In this document: positions 27,369 through 33,791 of the stretch, in pieces | Position numbering within the stretch: the stretch's first letter is position 1 | Layout of the letters: each line of letters begins with the position of its first letter | Source of the DNA: an uncultured Bacteroidales bacterium | Lineage (GTDB): Bacteria; Bacteroidota; Bacteroidia; Bacteroidales; FEN-979 | Assembly: GCA_903916595.1 (NCBI GenBank) | Contig: CAIWXI010000162.1 | Span: forward strand, 1-58,057 | Reading direction: 5' to 3' | Length of the DNA: 58,057 nt | Notes under the pieces: model-generated | The model's input: the letters and a program-made list of their open reading frames with translations, nothing else | Database searches by the model: none | Told to the model about the DNA's origin: nothing | Program-made: the position numbers and the translations under genes

Positions 27369-28175
27369 GTGTCTGTATCCGACGAATCCCTCCTTTACGA
27401 TGAGCTCCCCTTCTGGTCGGCGCCTTTCGGGATGCTTTTACTTGACACGGTAAGATACCGGAAAAAGATCAAAGTGCTTGATATTGGCTGCGGATATGGC
27501 TTTCCAATGTTTGAACTGGCAGATCGGCTTGGAAAGGGTAGCGAAGTTCACGGATTGGATCCCTCTGAAATTGCAGTTGAAGTGCTCAGGGCCAAGATTA
27601 AGCTTAAGAATGTGATGAATGCTTTTGCTGTATGTGGATCAGGGGAGAACATGCCGTTTGGGAACAGCGTATTCGATGTCATCATTTCAAACAACGGACT
27701 GAATAATGTGGTAGACCAGGGAAAAGTTCTGGCGGAATGTTTCAGGGTATGTAAACCCGGCGGACAGATGGTGCTTACCATGAACCTTCCGCATACCATG
27801 GTCGAATTCTATGATGCCCTGAAGTCGGCTCTCTCAGGAATGGACCTTTTCGAATTCATACCGGTTATGGATGAGCATATTTTTGAAAAACGCAAACCCA
27901 TAGATTACCTGCAGGAACTGATCACTGGTCACGGTTTCAGGATCAGCTCGGTCCAGCCCGATGGATTCAAATACCGGTTCACATCCGCACAAGCCTTTTA
28001 CAATCACTACCTGGTGAAAAATTTCTTTATGCCTTCCTGGAAAGCGTTTCTCCCTTCGGACCGGACTGAAGAAATAATATCCGAAGTTGCAAACATCCTC
28101 GATCAGGAAGCTGCAGCAAAAGGATATTTTGATGTTTCTGTACCTTTTGTGTGCTTCGATTGCGAGAGAAGGTAG
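27369..28175 (+). CDS. Class I SAM-dependent methyltransferase, substrate unknown
   Basis: A 268-residue protein with the Rossmann-type SAM fold: motif I VLDIGCGYGFPMFELA, acidic GLDPSE at the end of strand 2, MPFGNSVFDVIISNNGLNNV (motif IV region) and FRVCKPGGQMVLTMNLP. It is closest to the methyltransferase 11/UbiE group. The C-terminal 100 residues are helical and unassigned. The start GTG (VSVSDESLL, read as Met) follows the -7 box at 27328; no ATG lies nearer. It is convergent with recQ, with about 9 bp between stops. Confidence 0.83.
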   Translation: MSVSDESLLYDELPFWSAPFGMLLLDTVRYRKKIKVLDIGCGYGFPMFELADRLGKGSEVHGLDPSEIAVEVLRAKIKLKNVMNAFAVCGSGENMPFGNSVFDVIISNNGLNNVVDQGKVLAECFRVCKPGGQMVLTMNLPHTMVEFYDALKSALSGMDLFEFIPVMDEHIFEKRKPIDYLQELITGHGFRISSVQPDGFKYRFTSAQAFYNHYLVKNFFMPSWKAFLPSDRTEEIISEVANILDQEAAAKGYFDVSVPFVCFDCERR

Positions 28176-28184
28176 GTGTGTATT

Positions 28185-30092
28185 TCAAACCCACCTGTAT
28201 TTCCCATCATCGTCCAGGATTATCTTTCCGTTATCCATCAGCCAGCGTACTACCAGAATAACTTTGTCTTCATTCATGACTGATGCTGCAGCCACCAGCT
28301 GATCTATTCCGGCTGTATTGCTTGTGAGAATGGGTTTAATGATGGCTACGATTTCATCAAACTCCATTTCATTCAGGCCGAGTTTATTCCTTTCGAGACA
28401 GACATCACATTTTCCGCAGCGTTTGGTCGATTTCTCTCCGAAGTATTCAAGAAGCTGCTGGCTCCTGCATTTATTAGAGGATTCAGCGAAGTGTATCATA
28501 AATTCCAGCCTCTGCTCTGCTTCTTTCAGGCGGTCCTGGTAATAAACCGGGGAAATGCGGATATCTTTTCCGTCGAGGCGATCGTCTAAATAAACCAGCT
28601 GAGGTTTGTCGGTTGCCGGGGTATAGTTTATGATCTTCAGATTTTCCAATCTTTTCAGATGCTTTACCAGCTCTTCTGTATTGATACCCGTGCGACGGGC
28701 CAGTTCGGCCTCACTGAAATTCACAAATTCGGTGAGCACGCCGGTATAGGAACGAAGTATCGTCTTTAGCAGCAAATCGTAGAATTCATTTTCAACCTGA
28801 AAGCGGTAAAGAGTTTCTTTGTCGGCTTTCACAAAGATCCTTGAAGGGCGGTGGAGGGCATCGGAAAGCATGATATACCCTTCTTTCTCAAGAAATTTCA
28901 GGGAGTTGTAAGCTGTTACGGGCTGAAGTTTATATTCTCCGGTAAATGCTGCAAGATCCATATCAAACCGTGCATCCTTCCCGCTGCCCGCCGGGATCTG
29001 GAAGTAATTGCCCAGAGCCTGGTAAACGGTTTTGATGGTACTGATCCCGGGAAAGGCCAGGGAGAGGTTTTTTCTTGATACCAGCAGATCGGCATTCTCG
29101 TACAAAAGCACAGCATATGCCTGTTTCTCATCTCTTCCTGCCCGGCCGGCTTCCTGGAAATACGATTCAATGCAATCGGGCAGGTCCATATGGATCACCA
29201 CTCTCACGCTATGCTTGTCGATACCCATCCCAAAGGCATTGGTAGCTACCATGATTTTACATTCTTCCTTTATCCATGCATTCTGCTTCTGGTCGCGTAC
29301 TTTTTGTAAAAGCCCGGCATGGTAATAATCGGCGCTGATCTTGTTTTTTTTCAGAAATTCAGCAATGAGCTTCGTCTCCCTGCGATTCCTTACGTAAATG
29401 ATTCCACTCCCTTTCACCTTATTCAGTATCTTCAGCAGCCTCCCGGGTTTGTCTTCCTCTTTCTGGACGATATATGTAAGGTTCTTACGTTCAAAGCTTT
29501 TCCTTATAAGGTTTTGCTGCCTGAACTGCAGTTTTTCCTGTATGTCTTTCACTACCTTAGGCGTTGCAGTGGCCGTGAGCGCCAGTATCGGGGTCCCTTG
29601 AATAAAAGGTCTGATCTCGGCTATTTTTAAATATGGAGGGCGGAAGTCGTAGCCCCATTGTGATACGCAATGTGCTTCGTCTACAGCGAGCAGGTTAATC
29701 CTGACTTTCCTCAGCAGTTCGCGGATGCGCTCTGTACCGAGACGTTCGGGGGATATATACAATAGTTTTATGGCACCGAACCTCGCATTCGATAAAACCC
29801 GCTCCTGTTCATCGGGATGCATACCCGAATGTACAGCCGCCGCAGCTATTCCCTTGCTTTTCAGACTGTCGACCTGATCCTTCATCAGTGCAATCAAAGG
29901 CGAGATCACCAGGCACATCCCATCCATAGCCAAAGCCGGAACCTGGTAGCAAAGCGATTTCCCGCCTCCTGTAGGGAGCAACGCCAGAGTGTCCTTTCCT
30001 TCGATCACAGACCTGATGATGTCTTCCTGTAATGGACGGAACTCAGAGAAGCCCCAGTGTTTGGTTAATATTTGATGGAGGGTAGGGTTCAT
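28185..30092 (-). CDS. recQ: ATP-dependent DNA helicase RecQ
   Basis: A 635-residue superfamily 2 helicase. Motifs seen are FRPLQEDII (motif 0), LLPTGGGKSLCYQVP (Walker A), AVDEAHCVSQWGYDFRP (DEAH box and aromatic loop), ALTATATPKV, ATNAFGMGIDK and QEAGRAGRDE. The zinc site is the C-terminal cysteine cluster around CRSQQLLEYFG and CGKCDVCLERN. The winged helix is present, but a standard HRDC domain is not seen; the C-terminus is a short helical domain instead. The start codon abuts an 18-unit heptamer array, so the leader is repeat DNA and no -7 box is visible. Confidence 0.93.
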   Translation of the reverse strand: MNPTLHQILTKHWGFSEFRPLQEDIIRSVIEGKDTLALLPTGGGKSLCYQVPALAMDGMCLVISPLIALMKDQVDSLKSKGIAAAAVHSGMHPDEQERVLSNARFGAIKLLYISPERLGTERIRELLRKVRINLLAVDEAHCVSQWGYDFRPPYLKIAEIRPFIQGTPILALTATATPKVVKDIQEKLQFRQQNLIRKSFERKNLTYIVQKEEDKPGRLLKILNKVKGSGIIYVRNRRETKLIAEFLKKNKISADYYHAGLLQKVRDQKQNAWIKEECKIMVATNAFGMGIDKHSVRVVIHMDLPDCIESYFQEAGRAGRDEKQAYAVLLYENADLLVSRKNLSLAFPGISTIKTVYQALGNYFQIPAGSGKDARFDMDLAAFTGEYKLQPVTAYNSLKFLEKEGYIMLSDALHRPSRIFVKADKETLYRFQVENEFYDLLLKTILRSYTGVLTEFVNFSEAELARRTGINTEELVKHLKRLENLKIINYTPATDKPQLVYLDDRLDGKDIRISPVYYQDRLKEAEQRLEFMIHFAESSNKCRSQQLLEYFGEKSTKRCGKCDVCLERNKLGLNEMEFDEIVAIIKPILTSNTAGIDQLVAAASVMNEDKVILVVRWLMDNGKIILDDDGKYRWV

Positions 30093-30219
30093 GTAGGATG
30101 TATGATGTATGATGTACGATGTACGATGTACGATGTACGATGTACGATGTACGATGTACGATGTATGATGTACGATGTACGATGTACGATGTACGATGTA
30201 CGATGTACGATGTACGATT
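30091..30219. repeat. GTACGAT array of about 18 copies between recQ and the four-helix-bundle gene
   Basis: Units atgtagg and atgtatg (degenerate, next to recQ) give way to atgtacg repeats with one atgtatg in the middle. The first unit overlaps the recQ ATG. The orientation is opposite to that of the array at 30643-30712. Confidence 0.95.
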
Positions 30220-30277
30220 ATTTTTAGCGCATAAAAGTATCACTTTTTAAGGAAACGAGGATTAAGTAGAAAACCTT

Positions 30278-30640
30278 ATGAATAAAGAACAGCAGTTGCA
30301 GAGGACAAAAAGGTTTGCTTTTAACGTGATTAAACTTACAGCGAAGCTTTCGGAGTTCAGAATTGCAAGGATTATCGGTGACCAGTTATTAAGGTCGGGC
30401 ACTTCGGTTGGTGCCAATTACCGTGCAGCTTGCCGTGCAAAATCCAGCAAAGATTTTATTAATAAAATGAAAATTGTTGAAGAGGAGGCAGACGAAACCC
30501 TTTACTGGCTGGAATTGCTTGAACAAGCAAATCTGATAAGCCAGGATGAACTTTTGCCTATAAAAACAGAGGCAAATGAATTACTGGCGATTTTTGTAGC
30601 AGCCCTTAAGTCCGCCAAACGAAACTTGGGAATTTATTGA
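30278..30640 (+). CDS. Four-helix-bundle protein of the S23 / 23S rRNA intervening-sequence family
   Basis: A 120-residue basic, all-helical protein. The segments RTKRFAFNVIKLTAKLSEF, QLLRSGTSVGANYRAACRAK and SKDFINKMKIVEEEADETL, followed by YWLELLEQANLI, are diagnostic for the family encoded in 23S rRNA intervening sequences and related to the Avd accessory protein of diversity-generating retroelements. It is thought to bind nucleic acid as a pentamer; its role here is unknown. There is no rRNA gene or reverse transcriptase in the window. GTACGAT arrays in opposite orientation lie on both sides (30091-30219 and 30643-30712), so the gene sits in the loop of a potential long stem. Confidence 0.9.
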   Translation: MNKEQQLQRTKRFAFNVIKLTAKLSEFRIARIIGDQLLRSGTSVGANYRAACRAKSSKDFINKMKIVEEEADETLYWLELLEQANLISQDELLPIKTEANELLAIFVAALKSAKRNLGIY

Positions 30641-30642
30641 TC

Positions 30643-30712
30643 CGTACATCGTACATCGTACATCGTACATCGTACATCGTACATCGTACATCGTACATCG
30701 TACATCGTACAT
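30643..30712. repeat. Ten tandem cgtacat heptamers between the four-helix-bundle gene and citF
   Basis: Ten identical units fill the convergent space exactly: the array begins 3 bp after the TGA at 30640 and its last base is the first base of the citF stop codon. It is the reverse complement of the 30091-30219 family. Confidence 0.95.
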
Positions 30713-32274
30713 TACTTATCAACCTTATACACACTGTCTATCACAGTCCCGTCGACCCATTTAACAACCGCCACGATCTCGTCGGTGAATTTTGGTTTTT
30801 CAGGTATGCCACAGATCTTTTCGGCTTCGTCTTTTAGTTCCTGTATAGTCCTGATGGGGAGTTTGGTGTTTTTCATCTTTTCGATGAGGTCGGTGCGAAG
30901 CGGATTGATTGCGATGCCCCTCTCGGTAACGATCACGTCGATCAGTTCTCCGGGTCCGCAAAGGGTTGTCACCTCGTCGCGGATCACCGGATTGCGGTCG
31001 CGGAACAGGGGAACTGGCAGGATGACTGTCTTTCCGAAAAGCGTGTTCATCCAGCCGCCGATTCCGTGGAGCAGGTAGCCATCGGAATGGGTGACGACGT
31101 TGGCGTTAAAGTTTACATCCACTTCGGTGGCGCCAAGGATCACTATATCGACCAGTGAAGAGAAATTGCCTTTTCCATGGTAATTGTATGAAGTGAAGGG
31201 AGTCGTCATCACATGGTGCGGATTGTCGCGCATGGAACGAACCCCTTCGAGGTCGAATGTCTGACCGTCCAGAATGTATTCTACAAGTCCTTCTTCAAGC
31301 ATCTTCACCAGGTATTTGTTTGATCCGCCTCTTGCAAAACGAGCTTTCCATTTGCGTTCCCTCAGGATATCCGCAAAATAAATACCAATTGATAAAGCCG
31401 TGCCACCGGCTCCTGCCTGGAACGAAAATCCGTCGTAGATCAGTCCGGCTTCGTCGCAAAACTGAGCGCTCCATTCAGCAAGGAGTAAACGGTCCGGACT
31501 CTTGGTGATCTCGGTAGTCCCGCTCACGATTTTCCCGGCAATCCCGATTTTGTCCATCACCACAACATAATCCACATAATTTCCATTGATCTGCCAGGGA
31601 ATGCAGGGGAATTTGACCAGATTATCGGTTACTACAATTACATGATCGGCATACTGGGCATCGGCAAGTGCAAAGCCAAGCGGCCCGCATGCCGTGGGGC
31701 CGTTCACCCCGTTACAATTCCCGAACTCATCGGAAGTCGGGGCAGCGATCACGGCAATATCTATATGAACTTCCCCATCCTGAACACTCTGGTATCGGCC
31801 ACCATGGGAACGAAGAACACCCAGTCCTTTCATTTTGCCTTCGGATGTGAATTTTCCCAAAGCCCCGTTCATGCTGCCCTCGATGTGGTCTATCGTACCA
31901 TCTTCCAGATATTTTGTAAGCACTTCGTGACAGGGGAAGGAAGCGGAAGGCAGCCACATAAGGTCTTTTATTCCCATTTCATGGGCGATATCGAATACCG
32001 GTACTGCAACAAGGTCGCCGTTGCGGAAATGATGGTGAGTGGAAATGCACATTCCGTCTTTCAGCCCGGCGAGTACCAATGCTTCTTTGAGCGAGGGAAC
32101 CACCTTGTTCCCATCATCTGGGTAATCGGCGCAGCTTGCTATGCGTGTGCTTGCTTTAAACCCCTCTGGCCTGTATTTGCCGACTCCCATATATGGGACA
32201 GCAGGTTTTCCGTTGATGATGGTCGGCACAACCCGGCCTGCCGCGTTCGTTACCAGTTTGTCATATTTGCTCAT
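30712..32274 (-). CDS. citF: Citrate lyase alpha subunit (citrate:acetyl-ACP transferase)
   Basis: A 520-residue CoA-transferase-type subunit that moves citrate onto the acyl carrier protein in exchange for acetate. It shows VPYMGVGKYRPEG, CISTHHHFRNGD, RSHGGRYQSVQDGEVHIDIA, GFSFQAGAGGTALSIG and VVTHSDGYLLHGIGGW, as in CitF. A citramalate lyase subunit would look similar. The start MSKYDKL at 32274 overlaps the citDE stop by 14 bp, so the two are translationally coupled. citC, citX and citG, needed to load and acetylate the carrier, are not in the window. The stop abuts a heptamer array. Confidence 0.9.
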   Translation of the reverse strand: MSKYDKLVTNAAGRVVPTIINGKPAVPYMGVGKYRPEGFKASTRIASCADYPDDGNKVVPSLKEALVLAGLKDGMCISTHHHFRNGDLVAVPVFDIAHEMGIKDLMWLPSASFPCHEVLTKYLEDGTIDHIEGSMNGALGKFTSEGKMKGLGVLRSHGGRYQSVQDGEVHIDIAVIAAPTSDEFGNCNGVNGPTACGPLGFALADAQYADHVIVVTDNLVKFPCIPWQINGNYVDYVVVMDKIGIAGKIVSGTTEITKSPDRLLLAEWSAQFCDEAGLIYDGFSFQAGAGGTALSIGIYFADILRERKWKARFARGGSNKYLVKMLEEGLVEYILDGQTFDLEGVRSMRDNPHHVMTTPFTSYNYHGKGNFSSLVDIVILGATEVDVNFNANVVTHSDGYLLHGIGGWMNTLFGKTVILPVPLFRDRNPVIRDEVTTLCGPGELIDVIVTERGIAINPLRTDLIEKMKNTKLPIRTIQELKDEAEKICGIPEKPKFTDEIVAVVKWVDGTVIDSVYKVDK

Positions 32275-33484
32275 AACATTCCCTCCAGTTTTCGGCAAGT
32301 TTATTCATTTTAACAGCCAGGTTTATAGTATTTAACGCCCGTTTCACCACGGGAGGATCTATCATTTTATTGCCGAGCGCCACAACCCCGAGGCCTTTTT
32401 TTTCGGCTTCATGGAAGGCAAAGACGATCTTTTTAGCTTTTTCGACTTCGTCGGATGTGGGAGCGAAGTTGTCATGGATCACCCTGATCTGCCTGGGGTG
32501 TATACAGCCCATGCCGTCGAAGCCCAGGGCTTTCGAGCGAAGGACGTTCTGCCTGAGGGCTTCAATGTCGGCAATGTCGGAGAACACCGAATCGATAGGC
32601 TGTATGCCTGCAGCCCTGGCCGCGTTCACAACCATGCTACGGGCAAAGAAAGACTCCGTGCCTTCAGTTGTACGCTTTGTTCCGAGATCTGCCGTGTAAT
32701 CCTCCAGGCCTATGGCCAAAGACACAACGTTATCCGCAGAAGATGCAATTGAATAGGCATTGACTACTCCAAGAGCGCTTTCGATGATAGGCATGATCCA
32801 GACCGGATGTACGATGTACGATGTACGATGTACGAGTTCTTCAATCTTTTTGTTGACAGCATGTATCTGTTCAGGATATTCGCATTTAGGCAGAAGGATC
32901 AGGTTCACGTTGTGTGGCACGAGATATTCAAGGTCTTCGAGACCGCGTTCGCCCTGGTTTATACGGACCATACGCTCAGCTCCATAAAAGTCAACTGAAC
33001 GAAGGGCATTACGAACCAGGAAACGGGCTTCAAACTTTTTCTCAGGGGCCACGGCATCTTCCAGGTCGAGAATGATGCCATCGGGATGATGAACCCCGGC
33101 ATTGATCATCAGCGCCGGACTGTTACCCGGGAGGTAAAGGCGTGAAAACCGGTTCCGCTCACGGGTTGTGCTGTATTTATTGGACTCCAGGAAAGGAAGC
33201 AAAAATTCTTTTTCGGTTTTAATAATCTTTTTTACTGCTGCTTCGATGCGGGCGGCAAGTACAAATGGCAGGGCACCGAGGTCTTCGAGCTTCAGTTTCG
33301 CATTCGGGATGCCAAAAAAAAGCATCATCTCCAGCGCCTGTTTTTTTATAGACTCGCCGTACATTACCCCGACTTTCGATTCAATCTGTAGCTGGATTCC
33401 TCCTTCTGTTGTAAGTTCGAGAGTAACAAAGCAATCGGAACGTATCCCTTTGCCTTTGTTACCGGTAGTTGCAACTTCTGCCAT
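32261..33484 (-). CDS. Fused citrate lyase gamma (acyl carrier) and beta (citryl lyase) subunits
   Basis: A 407-residue protein. Residues 1-95 match CitD, the acyl carrier, with Ser16 in GIRSDCFVTLEL as the expected prosthetic-group site and KLKLEDLGALPFVLAARIEA at its end. Residues from about 101 are CitE, which splits citryl-ACP to oxaloacetate and acetyl-ACP: RLYLPGNSPALMINAG, GIILDLEDAVAPEKK, MPIIESALGVVNA and GCIHPRQI. Separate citD and citE genes are the rule, so a single chain is notable. At about residues 217-227 four GTACGAT heptamers are read in frame as part of the protein, just before the MPIIES strand. A -7 box lies at 33512-33519. Confidence 0.87.
   Translation of the reverse strand: MAEVATTGNKGKGIRSDCFVTLELTTEGGIQLQIESKVGVMYGESIKKQALEMMLFFGIPNAKLKLEDLGALPFVLAARIEAAVKKIIKTEKEFLLPFLESNKYSTTRERNRFSRLYLPGNSPALMINAGVHHPDGIILDLEDAVAPEKKFEARFLVRNALRSVDFYGAERMVRINQGERGLEDLEYLVPHNVNLILLPKCEYPEQIHAVNKKIEELVHRTSYIVHPVWIMPIIESALGVVNAYSIASSADNVVSLAIGLEDYTADLGTKRTTEGTESFFARSMVVNAARAAGIQPIDSVFSDIADIEALRQNVLRSKALGFDGMGCIHPRQIRVIHDNFAPTSDEVEKAKKIVFAFHEAEKKGLGVVALGNKMIDPPVVKRALNTINLAVKMNKLAENWRECYEQI
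32806..32833. repeat. Four GTACGAT-family heptamers inside the citE part of the gene
   Basis: Four perfect gatgtac units, extended by two bases, about 30 bp in all. On the coding strand they read Val-His-Arg-Thr-Ser-Tyr-Ile-Val-His. The frame is preserved on both sides. Confidence 0.92.
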
Positions 33485-33511
33485 AATGTTAAGGTGTTAT
33501 TGGAATAACAG

Positions 33512-33519
33512 CAAAAATA
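33512..33519 (-). promoter_or_regulatory. Bacteroidota -7 box for the citrate lyase operon
   Basis: The minus strand reads TATTTTTG, a full match, 28 bp before the ATG at 33484. Confidence 0.6.
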
Positions 33520-33540
33520 AGAAGAATGAACGAATATTCG

Positions 33541-33756
33541 TGATCCGTGATCAGTCATTCGATATTCCTGCATCGTACATCGTCCATCGTACATCGTCCA
33601 TCGTCCATCGTACATTCGTCCATCGTCCATCGTACATCGTCCATCGTCCATCGTACATCGTCCATCGTCCATCGTACATCGTACATCGTACATCGTACAT
33701 CGTACATCGTACATCGTACATCGTACATCGTACATCGTACATCGTACATCGTACAT
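33541..33756. repeat. Long composite heptamer array (about 26 units) with a 21-bp higher-order pattern
   Basis: 33541-33570 carries degenerate units (tgatccg, tgatcag, tcattcg). From 33571 two variants, catcgta (A) and catcgtc (C), alternate, including consecutive A-C-C triplets of 21 bp, before a uniform run of A. One unit is 8 bp (cattcgtc). The array lies between the divergent citDE and LTA-synthase-like promoters, both of which remain intact. Confidence 0.95.
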
Positions 33757-33763
33757 TCTTTAT

Positions 33764-33771
33764 TACCTTTG
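33764..33771 (+). promoter_or_regulatory. Bacteroidota -7 box for the LTA-synthase-like gene
   Basis: TACCTTTG, a full match, begins 8 bp after the array ends. It sets the start of the gene at 33792 and excludes the long upstream open frame. Confidence 0.65.
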
Positions 33772-33791
33772 CACCTCATCCAAAAAACAGC

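Noticed and set aside
30043-30243. Small open frames made of repeated Tyr-Ile-Val-His-Arg-Thr-Ser in several arrays, as possible repeat proteins.
   Set aside because: They are automatic products of a stop-free heptamer and have no flanking coding signal.
30278-30640. Diversity-generating retroelement accessory protein (Avd).
   Set aside because: The protein family is related, but there is no reverse transcriptase, template repeat or variable repeat nearby.
33168-33791. Apparent 208-codon N-terminal extension of the LTA-synthase-like protein through the repeat array.
   Set aside because: The frame is open only because the heptamers lack stops; a perfect -7 box at 33764 and a standard start at 33792 show that the extension is not translated. 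It also overlaps citDE codons on the other strand.
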